The translations under genes and the position numbers were made by a program. Shown one piece after another: positions 48,879 to 58,466 of a stretch of DNA of 64,000 bases; positions within the stretch are counted from its first letter, which is position 1; the number at the start of each line of letters is the position of its first letter. Source of the DNA: Cryphonectria parasitica EP155 (Eukaryota; Ascomycota; Sordariomycetes; Diaporthales; Cryphonectriaceae); NCBI RefSeq assembly GCF_011745365.1, contig NW_024468910.1, positions 372,001 through 436,000 of the forward strand, written 5' to 3'. The notes beneath the pieces were generated by a model. The model saw only the letters and a program-made list of their open reading frames with translations. It was not told the DNA's origin and did not search any database.

Positions 48879-50955
48879 ATAGCTTCTCCAGGAACCTCTT
48901 CATCCTCGCGCGCTCCCACTTAGGAAGAACTGGTTAATTAGATATACTAGCTTACTCAGCATATCCAGGATCTGCGCGAACAATAGCAGGCTCAGAGCAT
49001 TATCATCGCTAACTAATAAGCTTAGCTAGCTTAATAAGCTTAGCAGATGCAGTTCACTTCTGCAACCACCAGTAGCGCTGGAAAAGCATACAAGATGAAT
49101 AAGCTTGCTATATATAATAGCAATCAGAAGATACTGCACGGATTTCTTATTCATTGCAGGGCATACTTTCTGTACTATGCAACTCAGTTCACTCAGAAAT
49201 CTGAAAAGATTATTCTTGCAGAGATTCATCTCAAAAAAGATACTCTCATCTAATACAAGCCTTCTCTATACAACTACTTAAAGCATTAGAATAATCCCGG
49301 TATATACACCCAGAATATTAAGAATATATTCGATTCCTTTAAAAGCTTTAAGAAAGCTTTTAAGGAAATCTTTAGCAATTTCAACGAAGAATACATTACA
49401 GCTCAGCAGCTTATGAACCTTAAGCAGATCAAGTCAGCTTCTGCTTATACAATCAGATTTAAGCAGCTCTTAGCAAGACTTCCGTAGAAAGATAAGAATC
49501 TCATGAAGCACTACTACAAGAAACTTAAGAATAATATTAAGAACGAAATCTCTAAGCAGGATTAGCTAGAGAACTTTGCAACATTCTTTAATTAAGCAAT
49601 CTGCATTGATAATCATCTATATGAATAACGGATAGAGAAGTCCAAGAAAGAAGAAAGCTAAATTTAGAGATTTCCAGCTAATACAAGCAAGAAACTCTAA
49701 TATAAAAATAGCAGTTAACAAAGCAGTACAGCTCAGAGCAGCACTACGCATGCTAGTTCTATGAAACTCGATGCAGCTAATAAGCAGTATAGCAAGAGGA
49801 GCAGTATTACTTGCTACAATTGCAATAAGCAGGGATATACTGCATGCAACTGCTATTAATTCCGGAAGAACAAATAGTAATTAGTTCAGAAAGAATACTA
49901 AATGAATATCGCTTAGCAACAGAAACCCAATCAACTGAGCAAAAACATCCTCTTGGAGCAAATATCGGATTCTATTGATTACAGAAGTCTCAGCTGAATA
50001 TTCTATTATAATGATAACTGCTTAATATATCTCTTGAGTAAGGAAGATTCAGAATGGTTCTTCTAGAAGCTTAGGCGCTGCAGGCAGATAGCGACAGCAG
50101 AACGAGTGTATATGCTCAGCATAACTACAAGCAGTAATAACTCAAACTGCTCTTATATTATGGAACGCAGTATTCAGGCGTTGAAGGAAGGACTTAGCAG
50201 CAGTACTCTTCATCATTTCTCGTTGCTTATACCAAGCATTATAACGAGGGATATGAACAAAGGATGATATCTTCTTGGTTACTGGTACAAACATCTAGAT
50301 AATACTGAAAACGCTTCTCAAGCAACAGAGGAACTCAGCTAGAACAGATAATCCGGTAGTTCATCAGAATTGCTCGTGAACAATGAACCCAAGAAGCTTA
50401 CAGAAAGGTTTCCCTTCAGCATTAGATAGAATAAAGAAGCAATATGAATTGAATATCTTGTTTATGAAATGAAGCTAGAAGAACTTTTCATCTGCATTCC
50501 TCTGCAAAACATCGAAGCATAACAAAGCGAAGATTCTCGAATCAGCTCGCTTTATAACTTATACTACGAACTAGCATGGATCTCCTGTATCTATTATAGC
50601 TGCAGAACGCATTTCTCGGATAAGGTGCAATACGAATGGTTTCTCGTTAGAGAACCAGAGTAAATCCTTTAGGCTGTGAAAGAATAGAAATTCCGCTTTA
50701 GAGAAGTTCTCAATAGGCAGCATTACAATGCATACATCAAACTATTAGATAACTGTTCTGTACAATGCATGAATAAGAAAATAGAATGGTAGCAATGTAA
50801 GATAGCGCTTTGTACGATTTATATTAATAACAAGGTTTGCAACTAGCATTAATAGAGGAAAGGCTAGGAATAACAACAATACGAACAAAAGCAAGCTAAG
50901 AAGCTTGCTTAGAAAGCAGCGAAGCAAGCTTAGAAGAATAAGCAGTTTTTAGCAA
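48879..50955 (+). pseudogene. Gag of Chr-H, broken
   Basis: The start codon at 48879 is ATA (ATG in Chr-D). The Gln-rich N-terminus is followed by a capsid segment open at 49047-49253 with A-G-K-A-Y-K-M-N-K-L-A and H-C-R-A-Y-F-L-Y-Y-A-T. The nucleocapsid knuckle at 49812-49853 reads C-Y-N-C-N-K-Q-G-Y-T-A-C-N-C (His to Tyr). A C-terminal part runs to about 50955. Confidence 0.84.
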
Positions 50956-51830
50956 ACTCAAAAGATCAGAATTGCTTGTAAAGGAACTGCAGACGATCAG
51001 ACTGAAATGGTTCCTATGTGGAGCTTTTAAAACAAACTACGCTTATATTAAGTTCGATATATACATTTAAGAGCGCAAGCATAGTGCACTATTGAATAGT
51101 AGCGCTTAAGGAAATTTTATATCTTCATATATTATTAATTAGGTATAACTACAGTAGAAATGAAAGAAGCAACCATATACTCTCAGTATCGTAGAAGAAC
51201 AATCTGTTGCATACAACCAAGAAGTAATCGATAAGAAGACTAATCATCTACTTATCTTAATCCAAGAATGCATAATCAAGATTTCCTTTAATATCACGGA
51301 TACAGCGCAATATGAGCTGATTATGAAGCTTCCATAGCTTAAGAAGCATAATCCTCGAATCGATTGAACTACTGGCCAGATCTCATGAGAACAAGCTGTA
51401 TCCAGAGAGATAGTTGCAATTAACAGCGCAGAATCGAAGCTAGTTATTGAAGAATACTCGGAAAAAGAAGCTTCAGACAACTTCACACATACCTTCAAGT
51501 CAGCAGGGCTGGCAGTTCAGAGAGAAGAACCTAGTGAAAGGCGAACCCAAGTAGTACTAGAGCGCTAACAGATTAGCAAAACAACGGAAGCGAAGCTCTC
51601 AGCAAGTCAGTTCGCTCCGGAGCAACAAGAAAAGGCTTCAGAAAGTGAATTGTAGATCCATACAGGAAAAACTGCGAAACCAGGCCCTCAAGCGCTCAGT
51701 CCGGCCCGGAGCAGACGCTCAAGGCCCTTAAGAACGCTATCAGAAAAGAAGCATGCTCAACAGTACCTACTGTTCCTCCAGATAGCAGAAACAGCACATG
51801 AGCCAGAACCAATACTCGCAAGCATACTAC
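50955..51830 (+). pseudogene. Protease and linker of Chr-H, broken
   Basis: The protease box at about 51085-51120 reads A-L-L-N-S-S-A-stop-G-N-F. The remainder continues to about 51490, then the GC-rich linker (about 51540-51780). The same damage (Asp to Asn, Gly to Ser) is present in Chr-D. Confidence 0.78.
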
Positions 51831-53200
51831 GAGAATACTACAAGTTTAAGAAACTATTCCAAGAAGAATTGAATACAGAATTACCAGAATACAGCTTATA
51901 CAACTACAAGATTTCACTACAAAAAGGGAAACAGCTCAAATTCTTCCCTATCTACAGACTAGATAAGGCATGATTAGAAGCACTTAGGGAGTATCTTGAT
52001 AAGAATCTTAAGAAAGAATATATATGATTATTGCAATCACTAGCAGAATACTTCATCCTGTTTATACTCAAAAAGAATAGCAAGCTTAGGCTATATATTG
52101 ATTATAAGCAACTCAATAATATTATAATTAAGAATCGATATTCATTGCTATTCATTAAGGAATTATAAGATAGGCTGCAAGGAGCTCAATAGTTTACAGC
52201 TCTAGATCTAAAAGAAGCTTACAATCTAATCAGAATAAAAGAGGGAGAAGAATGGAAAACTGCCTTCAGAATACGCTACGAATACTACGAATATTTGATT
52301 ATGCTCTTCAGTTTAACAAATGCTTTAGCTTTATTCTAGGAAATAATTAATCATATTCTATATAAGTATCTGAATCAGTTTATCATTGCATATTTCGATA
52401 ATATTCTTATTTACTCTTGGATATTAGAAGAATACAAGGAATATATGGAAATAGTATTGCAGATGCTTTAAGATGCGAAACTCCTTATAAAGTCTGCAAA
52501 GAGCTACTTTCATGTACAAAAAGTTGATTATCTGGGATTTACAATTAAGCTAAAATGCATTAAGCTATAGAAAGATAAGGTAAAAGCTGTTAGAAACTAG
52601 CTAATCCCCAAGAATATTAGGAATATAAGGTTTTTTCTCGGATATATTAACTTCTACAAGCAGTTCATCAAGAATTACAGCCAGATCGCACATTCCCTTA
52701 CGAATCTTACTAAAAAGAATTAATTTTTTGAATGAACTTCCAAGATATAAAAAGCTTTCAATGAGATCATCAGGCATATTACCTCAGAACTAATTCTGTA
52801 TGAAGCAGATTCCTACAAACCCTTTAAAGTTGAAACTGATGCATCGGAATATACATTCAAAGGATAACTTGGTTAGCAAAACAACCAAGAGCATTTAAGA
52901 ATTGTAAGCAACTTCTTAAGAAAGTTAAATAGCTCGGAAATCAACTACAGAATTTCTAATCAGGAATTCATAGCAATAGTGAAAGCTTTCGAGGAATAGC
53001 AATACTATCTCATCAGCATACAATACTCGATCATAGTTTACTTGAACCATAAGAATTTAACTATATTCATAACAACTAAGATCTTGAATAAGCAATAAAT
53101 CAGATGAGCAGAATTCCTCTTATAATTCGATTTCAGAATCATATACTGCAAAAGCTCGGAAAATGAATAAGCAAACACTCTTAGCAGACAATCAGATTAT
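51830..53200 (+). pseudogene. Reverse transcriptase and RNase H of Chr-H, broken
   Basis: RT from about 51839 (K-F-K-K-L-F-Q-E-E-L) through K-K-N-S-K-L-R-L and A-L-D-L-K-E-A-Y-N to L-G-F-T-I near 52540. The catalytic box at 52391-52402 reads Y-F-D-N (second Asp lost). RNase H begins with E-T-D-A-S-E-Y near 52828 and ends near S-R-Q-S-D-Y (53190). Scattered TAG/TAA stops replace Gln/Trp codons. Confidence 0.9.
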
Positions 53201-54619
53201 TGAGATACAGATTCCTCGGATATATAGAATATCTTTATTCAAGATAAATTAGGAAATCTCGTTAATACATATAAGGAGCTGAATGCTGTTTTCAGGATTG
53301 AATCCTTCTTCGAGGATTCAGAATCGATAATTCCAAACGAACAAGATAACTACATCAAGAATATATACAGTGCATCAGCATATGAATACCAGGGAATTAG
53401 AGCAACCTATGAACGCATTAAAAGGCACTGAAACCTACTAAGCTTTAGAAAAAGAATCGAAGATATTCTACAACAATGCAACAGCTGCAAGAAGAACAAA
53501 GCAGAAAGATACAAGCCTTATAAACTACTGCACTCCTTATCAATACCTACAACTATTTAGCAATCCATCAGTCTAAACTTCATTACTAAGCTATCTCTCT
53601 TATAAGAACTCTTAATTAAGATATAATATAATAGCATTCTAGTAATAGTTTGCAGACTGAGCAAGTATACTTATTTTCTTTCTTATAAGAAAAGTAGTAC
53701 AGTAGAGAAACTTGTATATGCATTTCTCAGAATAATCATTACTAACTACAGCATGCTAGAGGAAGTAATCTCCAATAGAAACAGGAAATTTAACTCGAAA
53801 TTTTGAACTTCGCTTATAAAACAACTCAGAATATACTACAAAATGTTCATAGCATTTCACTTATAGATAGATGAATAGATAGAAAGAATGAATCAAATTA
53901 TTAAACAGTATCTTCAATACTATATTAATCAGAAATAGAATAACTGAATTAATCTATTATCTCTTGTATAATTCGCTTATAATAGTATAGATATAAGCAT
54001 AATAAAGAAGTTACTATTCTTTATACTCTATAGATATAATCCAATAGCTTACTATAAGATACTGCTAGAAGCAAATGCAGAAGCTACAGATAAAAGAATT
54101 AAGAAAATCAAGAAAGTTTAGAAAGAATTCCAATCAGAATTACAGTTCATTCAAGAACAAATATTACAATACGCAAACTCCAAAAGAATTAAGAAATCAA
54201 TCCTACAAAAGGGAGATAAGATCTACCTACTTCGGAAAAACATTAAAACAACCAGACCTAGCAACAAACTCGATTACAAGAAGTTAGAATCCTTCAAAAT
54301 CTTGCAACAAATCTCCCTAGTTAACTACAAGTTAGCATTATCTTATAGGATGAGAATATATCTAGTTTTCCACATCTTACTGCTGGAGCTAGCAGCATAG
54401 AAAATACTAGCGGATAATATAGCAGAAGTGGAAAACAATAAACCAGAGTATAAGATGGAAAAGATCCTCAAGTACAGAGATACAAACAGCACAAGAGAAT
54501 ATCTCATCAAGTGGAAAGATTACCCAGCGAGCGAAAATTCATGGGAATCACGGAAAAACGTTAAAAATGCTCAGAGAAAAGTAGCTGAGTATTGGAAAAG
54601 GAAGGAAACCAGCACCTAG
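53200..54619 (+). pseudogene. Integrase and chromodomain of Chr-H, nearly readable
   Basis: Zinc region H-E-Y-like to C-N-S-C-K-K-N-K-A near 53500. Core: S-L-N-F-I-T-K near 53575 (first Asp to Asn), V-I-S-N-R-N-R near 53770 (second Asp to Asn), and the Glu of I-E-R-M-N-Q near 53880 kept. The last 63 codons (54428-54619) are open and form a chromodomain (Y-L-I-K-W-K-D-Y-P-A-S-E-N-S-W-E), which in this family targets integration to marked chromatin. Pol ends in TAG at 54617-54619, within CTAG shared with the antisense gene stop. Confidence 0.9.
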
Positions 54620-55369
54620 GACAACCGCTCCGCCCCGGACCGAGACCCAGGGGCTTCAGAAACCTCACTCTTCGGAAAATCCTCCAACTCAGGACGAACC
54701 TCTCAGGCACCAGAAAGACCTCCACTACTCCCATCGCCTAGGAAGGAATAATCCAACATGCTACCAGAAGACCAGAAGAGCTCTCCCGAAACCAAAACAG
54801 AAAACCTCTCAGAAAGGGGACCAGCAGGGATACGAGCCTGCTGCTCCTTCGCCAGCTCCTCTGCTTCCACGCAATCAAGCTCCTCAATCGTATCCAGGCC
54901 ATAACGCACCGCACGTGCCATTTTCTCAGCCCACAGCTTGCACTGTTTCCGCAACCAGCGCACCTTGGCTGTAGTACGCTCTAGCTCCTCCTCTGCATTG
55001 TTAAGAGCAGCTTCAGCAGCAGAATGCTGAGCTACAATCTTTTCCACCTGCAATAGCAACAATCCGTGCATATCACAATTCCCATGCTTATGCTTAATAC
55101 ACTCCGTATAGCGTAATAAATCCTCCTCAGAAGCAAGGCAGCAAGCTTTGCAACCGCTGCAGAAAGAATACGTCAGCATTTCGACACAACGAGAAAGAGC
55201 AATAAGCCAGAAGGAGGTAGACTGTTCCGTCTTTTTGTAATGAGTTTTGTTGATTCTGCTTATTGTTCGGATTAGAAAGGCAAGATTATATACGAGAGGT
55301 TTGCTAGAATACTTACAGAAGATTGTTAGGAACAACAACTGATAGAAGGGAGATGATGTTATGATCCAT
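54616..55369 (-). pseudogene. Antisense gene (asORF) of Chr-H, almost intact
   Basis: Spliced model on the minus strand: exon 1 55369-55317 (53 nt, ATG inside the 3' LTR, open), GTAAGT donor at 55316, TCTAAT branch-like site, intron 55316-55256 (61 nt), exon 2 55255-54616. The total is 693 nt, a multiple of three. Without splicing there is no local ATG (it is ATA at 55263), so splicing is the better start model. The protein has C-S-G-C and Y-T-E-C-X7-C (one Cys to Tyr), then a coiled coil (about residues 95-150) with L-W-A-E-K-M-A-R-A-V-R, and an acidic, Gly/Ser-rich end. A single TGA (54703-54705, from CGA) interrupts it. Sequence is far from the Chr-A/B/D versions although pol is close. Confidence 0.82.
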
Positions 55370-55813
55370 CCAACATGCAGGTTACGAAACAAGTTACAAG
55401 TAATAAGAACTAGGTATCATAATTCAACATCGGATAACCAACAAGAATTACATAATCTAGGGTTAGGGTTACAGGCTGCAACCAATCAGGAAAGGACCGA
55501 AGCAGTCAACGATCAGTTCTCACGATCCAGGCAGTGAACCGCAACAATCAGCCACCAACTCTTACAGTTCATACTGAAGAGCCAAATATATAACCACACG
55601 CTTATTACTATCAGATAGATTCAGTACATAGCTCTTCAGTTGTCAATCTAAGTATCAGATTACTCTCTTACTCTGATAGCTCCAAAGGCAGTGAATACTT
55701 GCACAGTTACTACAGTTGTGTTTCCGTATTCAAGGCTGTACTTGGCACTGCTCTTGTTAGCATAAACTCTTCGTGTACTTAGGAATCTTCGGATTGCTGC
55801 AGTGCTCATTACA
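55357..55813 (+). repeat. 3' LTR of Chr-H (457 bp)
   Basis: Preceded by the polypurine tract GATAGAAGGGAGATGA (55341-55356). Same length and private middle segment (about 55474-55571) as its 5' partner, differing by transitions. Followed by the TAGCT duplication. Confidence 0.95.
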
Positions 55814-56590
55814 TAGCTATTCTGTGCTGCACTGAGATTTCCTTTATCAATAGTTCTACTAATCAATAGAAGTATTTCTGATCAGATATAAGATATTAAT
55901 TAAAGTTCGATATTAGATGATGTTATTATAATTCTTAATTTTTATTCCTTATATGCATTAATAATTTCTCATCTTTATCTTTCTATATTCTTTGCTTTTG
56001 GAATAATATAACTAGCAAGCTTTTGATTCAAAGAATTAATATAGCTAAACATATTTAGATAAAGCATGCTAATTGAATTATTGCAAGAAGTATAGATCTT
56101 GTTAATCATATTACTTTTCTCTGCAGAATACTATTTATTAAAAGTATTTCATTTTATAATTTAATTATAAATCTATATCCAATATAGTTAAACTTTCCGC
56201 TACAGCCTATACAGATCTAAGCTATATTAGCTTCTGTATAGGATTGTTAATTGATGTAAGAAATGTTGGAAAAAGGAATTCGTTTCTTTGTAATATTAGC
56301 TTGCAGGCTTAACGCATTATTCACCAGCCTACAACCAGAACTTATACTACTTCTCTTCTATCCATCTATCTTTTCTCTACAAGAGATCTCAGGCGTAATT
56401 CAGAGTTCAGATATGATATACAGCCTGTTATATAAGCATAATAGATAAAGAAAATAAAAGAGCTCAGCAGGGAAAAAGAGTGCATCCGTTTATAAAGTAA
56501 ACTTGCTGTTCTTACTAATTCTCACGAACTATAATACAAACAGCTCTGAGCTACTAGCCTGAACAGCTAAGTCTACACTTACCGTATCAT
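55814..56590 (-). other. First part of the Big-F leader, no gene recognised
   Basis: Minus-strand counterpart of 18062-18835 in Big-E. Directly after the LTR it reads ATGATACGGTAAGTGTAG, with a good splice-donor match. Short open frames here are not conserved in Big-E. Confidence 0.6.
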
Positions 56591-56909
56591 TGAACCAGAA
56601 CTAGAGCGCTATCGCTCTTAAAAGAAAAAGGGATAAATAGCTGCTGAAGCAATGAGCAAGAGCTTATGCAATCCAAGCATGCCTATACAGATGAGAACAG
56701 CAAACTAAGGCTATACGGGCGCAAGAACAGAGTGAAAAACCTGTTTTAAACCTGTCCAAAGGGTTCAAAATTGAAAAGAAGAGAAAGGATGCTTCATTGT
56801 TGCTTATAGCTAAAGAATTTGAAAAGTGGGTGGTATCCTTTATATGTATGAGAACCCTTGACCCACTGTACTCCACGTCCCACGGACTACCACCCTGGCC
56901 ACCACAACA
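56591..56909 (-). repeat. 5' LTR of Big-F (319 bp)
   Basis: Minus-strand LTR from TGTTGTGGTGGCC (56909) to GGTTCA (56591), same length as the 3' copy. It keeps the TATAAAGG box on the minus strand near 56840. Confidence 0.94.
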
Positions 56910-57775
56910 GTATGCTAGAAGAAGTAATCTTTAATAGAAACAGAAAGTTCAATTCAAAATTCTGAACTTTGCTTATAAAACAGCTTAAAGCATATTACAA
57001 GATATTTATAATATTTTACTTACAAATAAATAAATAAATAGAAAAAATAAATTAGATTATTGAATAATATCTTCAATACTATATTAATTAGAAATAGAAT
57101 AATTAGATTAATCTATTATCTCTTGCATAATTCGCTTATAATAGCGCAGATATAAATATAATAAAGAAATCACTATTTTTCATATTCTACAGATATAATT
57201 CAACAGCTTATTATAAGATATTGCTAAAAACAGATATAGAAGCTATAAATAAAAGAATTAAGAAGATTAAGAAAGCTTAGAAAGAATTCCAATTAGAATT
57301 ACAATTTGTTCAGAAACGAATAATACAATATACAAACTTTAAAAGAATTAAAAAACCAATCCTACAGAAAGAAAATAAGATTTATCTACTTTGGAAAAAC
57401 ATCAAAACAATCAGACCTAGCAATAAACTCGATTACAAAAAATTAGAACTATTCAAAATCTTGCAACAGATTTCCCTAATTAATTATGAGTTAGCACTAT
57501 CTCATGAAATGAGAATACACTCAGTTTTTCACATCTTACTGCTAGAATCAGCAGCGCAAGAAATACCTACGAATAATATAGCGGAAGCAGAGAATAATGA
57601 GCTAGAATATGAGATTGAAAAGATCCTCAAGCATAGAGGCACAGACAATACGCAAGAATACCTCATCAAATGGAAAGATTACTCAGCAAGCGAGAATTCA
57701 TGGGAACCATAGGAAAACGTCGAAAATGTTCAGGAAAAGGTAGCTGAGTATTGGGAAAGAAAAACCAGCACCTAG
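56910..57775 (+). pseudogene. Chr-B integrase, second piece, and chromodomain
   Basis: Resumes at M-L-E-E-V-I-S-N-R-N-R after the GTAT duplication (second catalytic Asp is Asn). The core and basic region run to about 57420. An open stretch at 57461-57712 gives N-Y-E-L-A-L-S-H-E-M-R and the chromodomain Y-E-I-E-K-I-L-K-H-R-G-T to E-N-S-W-E-P, followed by a TGG-to-TAG-type stop and the last residues. The pol stop TAG is at 57773-57775 within CTAG. Confidence 0.88.
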
Positions 57776-58453
57776 GACGATCGCTCCGCCCCGAACCAAG
57801 ACCCAGAGGCTTCAGGGATCTCACTCTCCAGGAAACCCGACCAGTTCACCACAGAATTCCCCACATCCACAGAATTCCAATCAAACCCCTCAAAAGAAGG
57901 ATCTCCGGCAACAGCAGCACGACGACGCTCCTCTTCGGCCTCCTCGGCCTCGATACGATCCAGCTCCTCCACATTGTCAATGCTGCGATGAACAGCGCGC
58001 ATCATCTTTTCAAACCACATCCTCTTCTATTTGCGCAACCGGAGAACCTTCTCCTCAGCAGCTTGCAACTCATCCTCCAGCTCCCGATGTTGAGTAGCGA
58101 TTTTGCGCAATTCCGAAGGACTGACGCCCTGCACGTCGCAGCGGGAACGATTAAGCCGAACGCATTCAGCGCAACGAGAAGAATCAAGAGAAGAAACCTG
58201 ACAGGAAGGAATTCCCCGACCCTCACAAAACGAACAGGAAGGCATGGTGAAAGAATTTTGAAGAATAGCAGAAAGAAGGCTGTCACGTTCCGCAGTTTTT
58301 CGAGAACGAGACTTGGGAATACGGGATTTGTTGATTCTGTTCGACATGACGGATTAGGAAGGCACAACCACGCACAAGAATGGCTTGCCAGGATACTTAC
58401 GGAAGATCGTTGAGGGCAACGACCGATAGAAGGGAGATGATGTTATGACCCAT
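57772..58453 (-). pseudogene. Antisense gene (asORF) of Chr-B, one stop from intact
   Basis: Minus strand. Spliced model: exon 1 58453-58401 (53 nt; ATG in the LTR stub), GTAAGT donor at 58400, CCTAAT branch-like site, intron 58400-58337 (64 nt), exon 2 58336-57772; total 618 nt. Read without splicing, an ATG at 58347 gives the same frame. The protein carries C-S-F-C-X7-C and C-A-E-C-X7-C, a coiled coil (E-D-E-L-Q-A-A-E-E-K-V then M-W-F-E-K-M-M-R-A-V-H-R), a Glu-rich stretch and a short hydrophobic/acidic end. One TAG (58029-58027, from CAG) splits it. GC content is much higher than in adjacent pol. Its stop shares CTAG (57772-57775) with the pol stop. I recall similar uncharacterised fungal proteins but cannot verify this here. 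Confidence 0.85.
58337..58400 (-). other. Predicted intron of the Chr-B antisense gene (64 nt)
   Basis: GTAAGT donor at 58400, CCTAAT near 58358, acceptor ACAG ending at 58337. Equivalent introns are 2269-2331 (63 nt), 10564-10625 (62 nt) and 55316-55256 (61 nt). Lengths differ, yet the 53-nt exon before it joins the same frame of exon 2 in all four copies. Confidence 0.65.
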
Positions 58454-58466
58454 CCAACATGCAGGT
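58441..58466 (+). repeat. Truncated 3' LTR of Chr-B (first 26 bp)
   Basis: TGTTATGACCCATCC to CATGCAGGT follows the polypurine tract (GATAGAAGGGAGATGA, 58425-58440), then stops matching the LTR. The missing 410 bases are not elsewhere in the window. The break falls inside the palindrome GGTGAC-G-GTCACC (58464-58476). Confidence 0.88.

Larger units (their letters stand above)
48363..55813 (+). mobile_element. Chr-H: complete chromovirus, less mutated (7,451 bp)
   Basis: Two 457-bp LTRs (TGTTATGACCCATCC to CATTACA), duplication TAGCT at 48358-48362 and 55814-55818, inserted in the leader of Big-F. All chromovirus domains are present in order. Longer uninterrupted stretches than in the other copies suggest a later insertion or fewer RIP rounds. 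It is still inactivated by stops and by loss of catalytic residues. Confidence 0.95.
34204..56909 (-). mobile_element. Big-F: second large Ty3/Gypsy element, itself opened by two insertions
   Basis: LTRs of 319 bp at both ends, GTAT duplication at 34200-34203 and 56910-56913, inserted in Chr-B integrase in the opposite orientation to Big-E. Removing Chr-H with one TAGCT and Trim-I with one ATTAT leaves 12,305 bp, four bases short of Big-E, so it is a full-length sister copy. All genes are RIP-damaged. Confidence 0.93.
1304..58466 (+). mobile_element. Chr-B: host chromovirus of the whole nest, in five pieces
   Basis: A Ty3/Gypsy chromovirus on the plus strand, split by four insertions. Its pieces are 1304-1772 (5' LTR and leader), 9528-10071 (gag start), 17500-17737 (gag), 30047-34203 (gag, protease, RT, RNase H, integrase start) and 56910-58466 (integrase end, chromodomain, antisense gene, first 26 bp of the 3' LTR). 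Each joint is bounded by a target duplication. The pieces sum to about 6.95 kb, close to a full element lacking most of one LTR. The pol parts are heavily RIP-mutated. Confidence 0.93.

Noticed and set aside
55319..55392. Start of the Chr-H antisense gene at an LTR Met giving one continuous 229-codon frame through 55392-54703
   Set aside because: That reading crosses the predicted intron and uses an upstream Met whose frame is not shared by the other copies; the 53-nt exon plus intron model holds in all four.
57751..58413. 220-codon forward frame opposite the Chr-B antisense gene
   Set aside because: It begins out of frame in the pol end, has no motif, and has no open counterpart in the other copies, whereas the minus strand keeps the Cys motifs.
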